NCBI GenBank assembly: GCA_018822665.1
Contig: JAHJJX010000002.1
Coordinates: 1 to 55,161, forward strand
Source of the DNA: a bacterium
GTDB lineage: Bacteria > Campylobacterota > Campylobacteria > Campylobacterales > Sulfurimonadaceae
Direction of reading: 5' to 3'
DNA: 55,161 bases
Positions within the stretch are counted from its first letter, which is position 1, and every line of letters starts with the position of its first letter. The translations under genes were made by a program, and so were the position numbers. The notes beneath the pieces were generated by a model. The model saw nothing but the letters and a program-made list of their open reading frames with translations. It did not search any database and was not told where the DNA came from. Below are positions 1-6,848 of the stretch, piece after piece.

Positions 1-67
1 GAGGATAAAATCAAGTAAAACTGCGAATGCACTAAAGATGGAGGTGTTAATTACACTCAAATTAATA

Positions 68-310
68 TTAAACAGATATTTTTGAAGCACTAAAAGTAAG
101 TTTTACAGACTTTCTACTTTGGGAGACCGACAGACTCCTAGCCTCTCTTAAGTGTCTAGAATTTTCATAAAATTCATTCACGAACTCTTTTTTATTTTTA
201 GAATTTGAGTAAGTGTTTCTTGAAAAAGTAAAAGAGGATTTATCACGCGTGAGATAGTCATAGAGTTGTGAAAAAGATTTACTTTTTCTACTCATAGATT
301 TTATTATCAT
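68..310 (-). pseudogene. Truncated relaxase (MobA-type), N-terminal fragment
   Basis: The 80-residue frame starts like plasmid relaxases (MIIKSMSRKSKSF, then TRDKSSFTFSRNTYS and EFYENSRHLREA). This is the N-terminal part of the nuclease domain that nicks DNA at oriT during plasmid transfer. Family members run several hundred residues and continue with a YHEI motif and a metal-binding histidine cluster. Here the similarity stops near residue 57, the rest looks unrelated, and a TAA follows. The start lies 3 bases after the mobC stop, the usual mobC-mobA order. I infer a broken gene at the left of an integrated mobilizable element. Sequence left of base 68 has an open frame that leaves the window but shows no recognisable domain. 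Confidence 0.6.
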
Positions 311-313
311 AGT

Positions 314-682
314 TTATGACTTAGTTATAAACTTTTTAAACTCATCTTCATAAATTCTAAGTGCATTAATGAGAATATTTATATCAATCGTTTCATTCAA
401 ATTTGTTTTATGAGCTATCTGATTGATATTATTCGCTATCCCTCTTGATATGCGGATATACTCATTAATAAACTCTTTTTGCTCGTAAGTTAAAATCTTA
501 GGAGTAGAATTATTTAAAAAAGTAGTGATTATATTTTTAGCATAAGAGTTGGTTTTTAAATCTAAGTAAATTGCTCTTCTTTTTAGTTCATCATGAAAAG
601 CAATACTTAGAGGAAAAGTTACAATTTTATTTTTTTGTTTGTAACTCTTCTTATACTCTTTTTGATAATTTGTTTTACTCAT
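314..682 (-). CDS. MobC-like plasmid mobilization (relaxosome) protein
   Basis: This 122-residue basic protein probably assists the relaxase at the transfer origin. The N-terminal part looks like a ribbon-helix-helix DNA-binding segment (KIVTFPLSIAFHDELKRRA). The C-terminal helix holds the conserved MobC motif RGIANNINQIAHKTN. Its length is normal for the family. It lies directly upstream of the relaxase relic on the same strand and 16 bases from the helix-turn-helix gene upstream. It looks intact although its relaxase partner is broken, so mobilization from this locus is probably lost. Confidence 0.75.
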   Translation of the reverse strand: MSKTNYQKEYKKSYKQKNKIVTFPLSIAFHDELKRRAIYLDLKTNSYAKNIITTFLNNSTPKILTYEQKEFINEYIRISRGIANNINQIAHKTNLNETIDINILINALRIYEDEFKKFITKS

Positions 683-697
683 AGGTTTTACTTTATA

Positions 698-925
698 TTA
701 TAAAGTTTGGATAGTTTGAGTGTAGTATTTTGCTAACTCTAACAATGGATAAGCCACATCTCCTTGACCTTGTTGAATATAGCCACATCCTTGTCCTGCT
801 CGTCTGAGTCTATCAAGAGTAGATATACTCAAACCTGTTTCTCGTGACATCTCTTTTTTTGAGATGGCTATTTTTTTATGCTTTGCATACAAAGCTTCAA
901 ATATGACTTTTTCTTCGCTACTCAT
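698..925 (-). CDS. Small helix-turn-helix DNA-binding protein
   Basis: The protein has 75 residues and a clear helix-turn-helix in the middle (KKEMSRETGLSISTLDRLRRAGQG), preceded by an acidic helix. It carries no enzymatic domain. It is the first gene of the leftward mob cluster and is divergent from the ribbon-helix-helix gene at 1110. The shared upstream region carries repeated ATACTTAGTA boxes. It is likely a repressor or accessory factor for the mob genes or plasmid control. The family is not recognised more precisely. Confidence 0.6.
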   Translation of the reverse strand: MSSEEKVIFEALYAKHKKIAISKKEMSRETGLSISTLDRLRRAGQGCGYIQQGQGDVAYPLLELAKYYTQTIQTL

Positions 926-1109
926 GATAGACTCCTTAACTGATATGTAGTAAGTATAAAGTATTAAAACTTAGAAAAATATAATAAATACTTAGTATTA
1001 ACTATAAAAACATAGTGAAAAATAGATTTGAGTAGATTTGACTGCTTAATAGTTATTAATAAATAATTTATACTTAGTAATATATAATTATGTATAAAGG
1101 AAAATTATT
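926..1109. promoter_or_regulatory. Divergent promoter region with repeated ATACTTAGTA boxes
   Basis: This 184-base, very AT-rich gap separates two divergent small DNA-binding genes. The decamer ATACTTAGTA occurs at 988-997 and 1070-1079. A one-mismatch copy in the opposite orientation lies at 948-957. The copies flank both promoters, as operators of the neighbouring regulators or short iterons would. Which protein binds them is inference. Confidence 0.5.
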
Positions 1110-1331
1110 ATGGCTAATGAAGATAGAAAAAATAGAAGTGTTGGAAGACCAAAACTTGATAATGAGCAAAAAAGAGATAAAAAAGTTATGCTTTCACTAA
1201 CGCAAGATGAATATGATTATTTGCTAAAAATGCAAAACACGCTTAACCGTCCAACTCTTACATCAACGATTTTATATTTTATGGAACGTGGGCAAGAGGC
1301 AGTCAGGGAAGATTTTAGTAGGGAGAGATAA
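1110..1331 (+). CDS. Ribbon-helix-helix type plasmid protein
   Basis: The protein has 73 residues. It has a charged N-terminus (GRPKLDNEQKRDKK), a short strand (VMLSLTQDEYDYL) and two helices, the layout of CopG/ParG-like ribbon-helix-helix repressors. A good ribosome site (AAAGGAAA) precedes the ATG. The next gene starts 2 bases after its stop, so the two are probably cotranscribed. The upstream boxes at 988 and 1070 could be its operators. A role in plasmid copy number or partition control is inferred from the size and the mob context. Confidence 0.55.
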   Translation: MANEDRKNRSVGRPKLDNEQKRDKKVMLSLTQDEYDYLLKMQNTLNRPTLTSTILYFMERGQEAVREDFSRER

Positions 1332-1333
1332 AT

Positions 1334-2425
1334 GTGAAAATTGATATTAAAGAATTTGCATCTTTTCTTTTATCACAAGGGCTTTCTGGAGAAGATACCG
1401 ACTTAGGCATACAAACTTTAACTGGTGAGATTTTAGAAAATCCAATGTTGGGTATTGAAATATTTAAAACCAATGAATTTATTACATTAACTAAAGACTC
1501 TAAAAAATACTTCATATATCAAGTAGGACTTCAAGAATTTTACTTTACAGCTTTATATGAAATTACAGAAACTGCACCAATACCGAGAGGCTACTTTATT
1601 AGAAAAAAAATTCATGAAGTGATTCCATATATTCAATCAATGAAAGAACAAGGTTTTAATTTTACTGTTATACATGATGAGGAATTTTCAAAAGCTATTT
1701 ATGAAACTACCTTTGAAGCTAGAAAACGAGCTTATTTAGATGAAAAAGAAAAAAAATTATCATATTTAAAAAATCATCTAGATGGAAGACGTAGTAATAC
1801 CACTCTAAAGGGAACTATGCTTTTAAATTCAAAGCATTGCTTATCATGTAGAGATGCTTTAGCAGATTATCAGGTATCAACAACAATGGCTACTTCAGAT
1901 AAATCGATGATGATGTTATACAATGTTTGCCCAAAATGTTTAGATTTAGCTAAAAATTTCAATGGTTCTAATATTGAATTTCTTTTGAATAGCTTAGGGG
2001 TCAACAATGAATCTTTCAAGTCTGAAGAGGTTAGTGATGAAGAATTATTTAAAAGAACAGTTAAGTTTTTTAAAAACAACCTGAAGTGTAAGAATATAAC
2101 TTATACGATTAAAAAAGGACAATATGAAATTTCTGCTTTTCGAAAAAGTGGCATTAAAATAATTTTTCGGATGCAAGGTGCTAATCAGAAGAAAATAAGC
2201 TATGCTTATATGTTGTATGATAAAAAGAACAATTCTAAACAACTTGTTAGATATGATAGTGCTGACCACCATAATAATAAATTAACATCTGCACCTGACC
2301 ATATTCATTATAATTTAGAAGAGAACAATAATGATGTCCAATCAAGTTTTCTTACTGGTTTTTTGGATTTAGACTTACCAGAAATAAAAAGAAAAATTCA
2401 AGAACTAGAACAATCATATAAATAA
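1334..2425 (+). CDS. Unknown protein with a CxxC...CxxC zinc-ribbon-like pair
   Basis: I do not recognise the family. The 363-residue product must start at GTG 1334, because the ATG at 1332 is followed directly by TGA. It has an acidic N-terminal half, a pair of cysteine knuckles near residues 168-171 (CLSC) and 199-202 (CPKC) that could bind one zinc, and a charged C-terminal half. There is no signal peptide or membrane span. It contains no tryptophan at all but has normal glycine content in GGN codons, so it shows no sign of the recoding seen in the neighbouring genes. It follows the ribbon-helix-helix gene by 2 bases and ends just before a large nested palindrome. Confidence 0.55.
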   Translation: MKIDIKEFASFLLSQGLSGEDTDLGIQTLTGEILENPMLGIEIFKTNEFITLTKDSKKYFIYQVGLQEFYFTALYEITETAPIPRGYFIRKKIHEVIPYIQSMKEQGFNFTVIHDEEFSKAIYETTFEARKRAYLDEKEKKLSYLKNHLDGRRSNTTLKGTMLLNSKHCLSCRDALADYQVSTTMATSDKSMMMLYNVCPKCLDLAKNFNGSNIEFLLNSLGVNNESFKSEEVSDEELFKRTVKFFKNNLKCKNITYTIKKGQYEISAFRKSGIKIIFRMQGANQKKISYAYMLYDKKNNSKQLVRYDSADHHNNKLTSAPDHIHYNLEENNNDVQSSFLTGFLDLDLPEIKRKIQELEQSYK

Positions 2426-2439
2426 ATTTTTTCACTTTT

Positions 2440-2576
2440 GAGAACAATAAGGGTTTTTAGGGATAGGATTTATCCTAATCTCCCTAAACAAGTTTCGCAC
2501 TTTTTCGATGAATTCTCAAGAATTCTAGAAAATGTGCAAACTTGCTATATCCTTTTCAAGGATATATATTGTTCTT
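2440..2576. repeat. Nested multi-branch palindrome between convergent genes
   Basis: An outer inverted repeat (AGAACAATA at 2441-2449, TATTGTTCT at 2567-2575) encloses three further hairpins. The first pairs 2456-2469 with 2471-2488 with a 3-base bulge. The second pairs about 2489-2515 with 2520-2545 around GAATTC-TCAA-GAATTC. The third is ATATCCTT (2547-2554) with AAGGATAT (2558-2565). The region separates the rightward gene ending at 2425 from the leftward gene ending at 2585, so it can act as a bidirectional terminator. Four stacked stems exceed what termination needs. A single-strand origin or a recombination site is possible. Confidence 0.6.
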
Positions 2577-2584
2577 AAGAACTC

Positions 2585-2911
2585 TTAAGAAAAAGCCACA
2601 ATAAATAAACCAAACACAAATCCTATAGTTATCAAACTTTTTATTGGATAGATTTTTATGTAAGATATTTTAAATAAAAAGAGTCCAGCTACCATCCCAA
2701 TTATTGTTGTAATACCTTGATTCCATCCTAATATAAAATTTAGTAACATTGAAAATAATACAGATGAGAAAAGCCATATCATAGAATATACAATATATCT
2801 GTATAAAAAGTTTCCCAATCCTCTAGCAAAATTTGCTTGTTGTTGTCGTTCGTATTCCTCTCTTCTTCTTAAATCTCCATAGGGGTCATTGTCTGAATTA
2901 TTTAAAAACAT
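2585..2911 (-). CDS. Small integral membrane protein, unknown
   Basis: The protein has 108 residues. The charged N-terminus (about 35 residues, with RRREEYERQQQ) is followed by three hydrophobic segments at about 36-58, 66-82 and 88-106. The start lies 8 bases after the TAA of the TGA-recoded gene upstream, with an AAGG ribosome site, so it is the last gene of that leftward set. It uses TGG twice for tryptophan and GGN for all its glycines, unlike the gene before it. No family is recognised. Confidence 0.5.
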   Translation of the reverse strand: MFLNNSDNDPYGDLRRREEYERQQQANFARGLGNFLYRYIVYSMIWLFSSVLFSMLLNFILGWNQGITTIIGMVAGLFLFKISYIKIYPIKSLITIGFVFGLFIVAFS

Positions 2912-2919
2912 AGTAAGCC

Positions 2920-3399
2920 TTATATATTTTTCTTTGAATATAAGTCTAACAGATTCTTTTTTAATTTATGTACTTTTACATAGTTGCTATCATTTACATC
3001 CCAAGTAGGATTTTCAAATCATATAATCTCTTCATTTTTTCATCTGATAGTTTTCAGATTAATTTTATCCATAATAATTAATCATGATGTCTGTCTATAA
3101 AAACAATAAATTTTAGGTTTATTGTTTATTTGAATAATCCTCATAATATCACTTAAAGAGTTCATCTCTTGTTTATAAGCCTTAGTAACAATCTGCTCTA
3201 TTATATTAATAGCACTCGTTCTATTTTTAGTTCATGGGTAATTTAGATCATTAATATAAAAGATATTATTTATAGTGTCATAGTGATAGATAAAATATGC
3301 TCATTCTCATCAATAAAGTGCATTTTCAATAAATATAGCACTTAGAGGTAAATCTTTTTTACCTGTTTTAATTTCAAGGAGAGTATTAAATAATTTCAT
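2920..3399 (-). CDS. Hidden gene readable only if TGA is a sense codon
   Basis: From the ATG at 3399 the frame runs 160 codons to TAA at 2920. It holds seven internal TGA codons and no internal TAA or TAG, although the region is highly AT-rich, where TAA would be the commonest chance stop. Translation gives a coherent product (MKLFNTLLEIKTGKKDLPLS, then AYFIYHYDTINNIFYINDLN and SAINIIEQIVTKAY). Under the standard code this would be a pseudogene. With TGA as glycine or tryptophan it is intact. It contains one GGN and one TGG codon. The next gene follows 8 bases later, and the other gene of this type lies upstream on the same strand. No family is recognised. See the findings for alternatives. 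Confidence 0.6.
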
Positions 3400-3609
3400 A
3401 ATATTTCAATTTTAAAAATATAAGTTTGGTTGCAACCGATATTAATTAAAACATATTTATTTAATTTTTGTCAAAAAAAAGACCTTACTTTTTGGCTTAA
3501 ATTAGCCATAAAATAAGATATATATTGTCAACTTTTTTGCCCTGCACAAAAGTTGCGTGATTGTAAAAGAAGAGTATTAATAAAACGTTAAATTGCAAGA
3601 AAAAATTTG

Positions 3610-3655
3610 AGAAAATAAAAAAATAAAAAAGAGAGAAGTTTTACTAAAACTTCTC
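3610..3655 (-). terminator. Rho-independent terminator of the recoded, IS-split gene
   Basis: GAGAAGTTTT (3633-3642) pairs with AAAACTTCTC (3646-3655) around a 3-base loop. On the minus strand a T-rich run follows (3610-3632). The TAG stop of the interrupted gene at 3644-3646 sits in the loop. This supports 3644 as a genuine gene end. Confidence 0.75.
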
Positions 3656-3913
3656 AAACTCACTTTGAGCTTTTTCGGATGTAAAATATATATGACTATC
3701 CATATAGTTTGTATAGATTTCAAACTCATCAGTTTCATTTTCAAACAGGGAAGAGTTATCAGCTATAAATCTGTAAGCGATAGTAGATAAAACTTCATAG
3801 ATAATAAGATTAATTTCTAACTTAATATCTTTTCAGAAATTACATTCTATTGAGTCCATAATATCATCAAAATTAATATTATGCTCATCTAATAAATCTA
3901 CTAAAAATTTAAC

Positions 3914-5222
3914 GGGAGTGTAATAAATTCTGTGTCAACACCTAATTTCTCCTAAAATTATACCAAATCTAAAGCATCTTTCAATCTCTCCTTAAAATGA
4001 ATATTAAGTTGAGAGATTGTTAAGCTCCAATTTCTAATAGGCATAGTCCATTTTTTCTCAGCGTTTTGAATACCAGCATAAAGTAGTTTTAGTAAGCTAT
4101 TATCGTTAGGAAAAGCTCCTTTGGTTTTTGTGAGAGTTCTGAATTGGCGATGCACAGATTCTATAATATTTGTAGTGTAAATTACTTTTCTGATAGGCTC
4201 TGCATATTTAAAATAGTTGGAGAGATTATCCCATTTATTTCTCCAAGACTCAAATATAATAGGATACTTTTTACCCCATTTTTCTTCGAGTTTATCGAGT
4301 TCAAATTCAGCTTCTTCTTTAGTAAAGGCTTGATAAACCTTTTTGAGTTCACCAGCAAACTGTTTTTGATTTTTAGAAGCTACGTATTTTAAGCTATTGC
4401 GAATTTGATGTACGATGCAGAGTTGCACTTCTGTATCTGGAAATACAGAGTTAATAGCTTCAGGGAAACCTTTAAGTCCATCAACTGATGCTATGAGTAT
4501 ATCTTCAACGCCACGGTTCTGTAAGTCAGTTAATACCTGTAGCCAGAACTTAGCTCCTTCACTTTCATTGAGATAAAGACCAAGTATCTCTTTTTTACCT
4601 TCAAGGTTTACTCCAAGGACAGTATAAAATGCTTTGGAGATATAAGTTCCATCTTCTCTTACTTTATAGTGAATTGCATCAAGATAAATAAATGGATAAA
4701 TTGAGCTAAGAGGTCTTTTCTTCCACTCCTCAAGCTTTGGTATTAGTTTATCTGTTATGGTTGTAATAGCAGGCTTAGAGAAGTGTACACCATACATATC
4801 TTCTATATGGTCTGCTATTTGAGAGTAGCTATTGCCAAGTGCAAAAAGTGAAAGCATTTTTGATTCAAGCTCATCTGACATATGAGTTTGGTTTTTCTTT
4901 ACAAGCTCTGGCTCAAAACTACCATTTCTATCTCTTGGTGTTTCAAGATCAAATGTACCATTAGCTGACTTCATTGTTTTAGAGCTTGAGCCATTTTTAC
5001 GGTTTTTTTCTAAGTCTTGAGATAAGTGAGTTTCGAGTTCAGCTTGTAAAGCCATCTCTGTAAGTTGTTTTATGAGAGGTGTTAAAGCACCATCTTTTCC
5101 ACCAATGCCTTTACCTGATTTTAGTTGTGCTGCAAACTCTGCAACATCTATTTCCATCTTCATCTGTTCTTCCTTCTGTGTTCAATATTCTATCTTATTG
5201 ACACAGAATTATTTACAGTCCC
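3914..5222 (-). mobile_element. Complete IS256-family insertion sequence
   Basis: The element is 1309 bp. Its ends are imperfect inverted repeats: GGGAGTGTAATAAATTCTGT at the left, and on the other strand GGGACTGTAAATAATTCTGT at the right. It is flanked by an 8-bp direct duplication AATTTAAC (3906-3913 and 5223-5230), as IS256 elements produce. It holds one transposase gene. Intact ends, duplication and transposase indicate a fairly recent insertion. Confidence 0.93.
3958..5163 (-). CDS. IS256-family transposase
   Basis: This DDE transposase of 401 residues is the usual length for the mutator/IS256 group. The N-terminal part is basic and DNA-binding. The catalytic core includes FIYLDAIHYKVREDG (first aspartate), ASVDGLKGFPEAINSVFPDT (second aspartate, the family signature), CIVHQIRNSLKYV, and the late IYTTNIIESVHRQFR segment with the catalytic glutamate. 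No frameshift is seen. It occupies nearly all of the element between the inverted repeats. Confidence 0.95.
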   Translation of the reverse strand: MKMEIDVAEFAAQLKSGKGIGGKDGALTPLIKQLTEMALQAELETHLSQDLEKNRKNGSSSKTMKSANGTFDLETPRDRNGSFEPELVKKNQTHMSDELESKMLSLFALGNSYSQIADHIEDMYGVHFSKPAITTITDKLIPKLEEWKKRPLSSIYPFIYLDAIHYKVREDGTYISKAFYTVLGVNLEGKKEILGLYLNESEGAKFWLQVLTDLQNRGVEDILIASVDGLKGFPEAINSVFPDTEVQLCIVHQIRNSLKYVASKNQKQFAGELKKVYQAFTKEEAEFELDKLEEKWGKKYPIIFESWRNKWDNLSNYFKYAEPIRKVIYTTNIIESVHRQFRTLTKTKGAFPNDNSLLKLLYAGIQNAEKKWTMPIRNWSLTISQLNIHFKERLKDALDLV

Positions 5223-5339
5223 AATTTAACATCCAAATATCAAGCACCTAACAAATTTCTAGTAATGTCACTTAATACATTTTCATTCATAATCAACAAT
5301 TTAAAAAATAAAGTGATTATTCAGAAAAAAATTACAATC

Positions 5340-5373
5340 AAAAAAAACAAGGTGGAGACTTGTACTACCTTGT
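5340..5373 (-). terminator. Rho-independent terminator for the gene at 5428-6189
   Basis: ACAAGGT (5347-5353) pairs with ACCTTGT (5367-5373). On the minus strand the stem is followed by a run of T (5340-5347). It lies about 55 bases after the stop of the leftward gene. Confidence 0.6.
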
Positions 5374-5427
5374 ATTTATTATTTCATTTTTTAGAATTAG
5401 TCAGTTTATTTTGTTTCTAACTTCTGC

Positions 5428-6189
5428 TTAAGATACATGAAGAAGAAGTGGCATTTTCGTTCTTTCTGTTAATTTATTTATAGAAGTATCATTCATAATA
5501 TTTTTTTCTACATAAATAAACTTATTTTTATGAAGACATATTATGCTATGAATATCATTAGATATTTTATCTAAAAAGTTTGATTTATTTATAGTTTTAA
5601 ATATTTCTTCTCTAGTTTGAGAATTTATTGATTTTATTTTAGATTTCTTTTTATTCCATTGTTCTGAGGCTATTAGTAAATCATTATTTAATTCTTCAAC
5701 ATTTTTATAATTACTTAAAAATCTTATTAATTTATAATATGACTTAGTATTAACTTTTTTAAAATTATAAGTTTTATCAAACAAAACTTGATGAAGTGAG
5801 CCTTGTGAAACTCCTAAAAATCTTTCAAATTGTTTAAAATTTTCAAAATATCCTTTACCACCTTTTTTGCTACTTTTAAGGCAATAAGACAACTCTTCAA
5901 ATAATTCATTGTCAAAATCATAAAGAACATTATTGTTACAGTGGAAAGGTAGTTCTATAATATTTTCAAAAGCAATACGCATTTGTCTAATTTGTTCTGA
6001 TACTGATGGTCCAGTATAGTAGTCCTCTAGAGCTTTTAATATATCTGAGGTAATATTTTCTTTATTTGCATTACTTTTTAAAATATTATTTATTGTGTTT
6101 AAAATTGGCTCATTAGAGTCATCAAAAATAGATAATCTGTCATCATTTACTGGTATACAACTCTCTATTTCTTTTATATTTTTTTGCAT
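5428..6189 (-). CDS. Unknown protein with a possible helix-turn-helix
   Basis: This 253-residue soluble protein belongs to no family I recognise. A segment in the middle (FKQFERFLGVSQGSLHQVLF) resembles a helix-turn-helix. The rest is charged and mainly helical, and the end is KMPLLLHVS. It overlaps the end of the upstream gene by 16 bases in another frame, so the two are translationally linked. Its position in an integrated element and the AT-rich composition suggest an accessory or regulatory function. A plasmid replication or defence role cannot be assigned from the sequence. Confidence 0.5.
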   Translation of the reverse strand: MQKNIKEIESCIPVNDDRLSIFDDSNEPILNTINNILKSNANKENITSDILKALEDYYTGPSVSEQIRQMRIAFENIIELPFHCNNNVLYDFDNELFEELSYCLKSSKKGGKGYFENFKQFERFLGVSQGSLHQVLFDKTYNFKKVNTKSYYKLIRFLSNYKNVEELNNDLLIASEQWNKKKSKIKSINSQTREEIFKTINKSNFLDKISNDIHSIICLHKNKFIYVEKNIMNDTSINKLTERTKMPLLLHVS

Positions 6190-6602
6190 GGGTTTTTCTT
6201 ATTTAAATATATCTCAAGAGCATTATATCGATGAGTGTGCTCATCAGAATCATAACAGACTCTACGAGGTGTTTTTAATTTTTCTCTCCAGTCTGGTAAT
6301 AATGCTAGAAAAAATTCTGTACCTTCTAAACATGTATAACTTTCAGATTTCTTACAAAGTTTTTTAACGAATAGAGGGTATAACATACTTTGAAGCGCTT
6401 TTTTATCTTTATATGTTCCAGATTCTGTTATTTTTCTCATATCTTCTTGAAAACCATCGCAATATTTCCTTACCTGTGACCGATGTTGTGTACAGATTTT
6501 CGATTTATTTTTCTGAAATTCAGAAAAAACTACATTAAAGTGCTCTAAGTAACCTGTGTTATTTTTGAATGTTTCATAACATCCTTTATCTAAATATATC
6601 AA
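6174..6602 (-). CDS. Unknown 142-residue protein
   Basis: I do not recognise this protein. It is charged, rather rich in cysteine and aromatic residues (KICTQHRSQVRKYCDGFQED, YTCLEGTEFFLALLPDWREK), and has no membrane span or signal peptide. The six cysteines do not form an obvious CxxC knuckle pattern. It overlaps the start of the next gene by 16 bases, so the two probably form a two-gene operon. It lies between the IS256 element and an integrase fragment, which suggests mobile-element cargo. Confidence 0.5.
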   Translation of the reverse strand: MIYLDKGCYETFKNNTGYLEHFNVVFSEFQKNKSKICTQHRSQVRKYCDGFQEDMRKITESGTYKDKKALQSMLYPLFVKKLCKKSESYTCLEGTEFFLALLPDWREKLKTPRRVCYDSDEHTHRYNALEIYLNKKNPCKKI

Positions 6603-6691
6603 TTAATATACCTTGGTGTTAATTTTTTTCAAGTAGCAATACTTGTTCCTTTGAAGTTTAATATAATACATAAAAAAAGCAATATTTTTAT

Positions 6692-6848
6692 TTAAGCACA
6701 AAAAACATCTCTAATTAAATCATGTCTCTTGCTAGGGATTAAATGTGCATACCTCAAAGTCATATCAAGTTTTTTATGTCCAAGTGGCTCTTTAATTTGT
6801 AATATATCAGCACCACTTAAAGCTAACCAAGAAGCGTGGCTTTTAGAT
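6692..6848 (-). pseudogene. C-terminal fragment of a second tyrosine recombinase
   Basis: Reading leftward from about 6848, the frame gives SHASWLALSGADILQIKEPL, then GHKKLDMTLRYAHL, then a tail ending FCA and TAA. This is the integrase C-terminus with the conserved box II (HASWLA, LGHK) and the catalytic tyrosine in LRYAHL. The rest of the gene is missing, replaced by the ORF6N gene that ends at 6843. It differs clearly from the intact integrase at 7934-9040, so it is the trace of another element. Confidence 0.85.

Larger units (their letters stand above)
3644..5290 (-). pseudogene. TGA-recoded gene split by the IS256-type element
   Basis: Joining 5290-5231 to 3913-3644, which removes the IS and one 8-bp duplication, gives one frame of 110 codons from ATG to TAG. 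It has TGA at two internal positions (after LLGA and after ECNF) and no other stop. The product begins MNENVLSDITRNLLGA and continues with an acidic, mostly helical sequence ending KAQSEFEKF. That the frame closes exactly at the insertion site and ends in a terminator loop shows it was a gene before the insertion. No family is recognised. The IS now disrupts it after codon 22. It shares strand and TGA use with the gene at 2920-3399. Confidence 0.6.

Noticed and set aside
2585-2911. Recoding of the small membrane protein gene
   Set aside because: It has no internal TGA, uses TGG and GGN normally and ends in TAA, so it fits the standard code as well.
2920-3399. Selenocysteine as the meaning of the internal TGA codons
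   Set aside because: Seven TGA in 160 codons, three of them within four codons, and no conserved Cys-like context fit no known selenoprotein.
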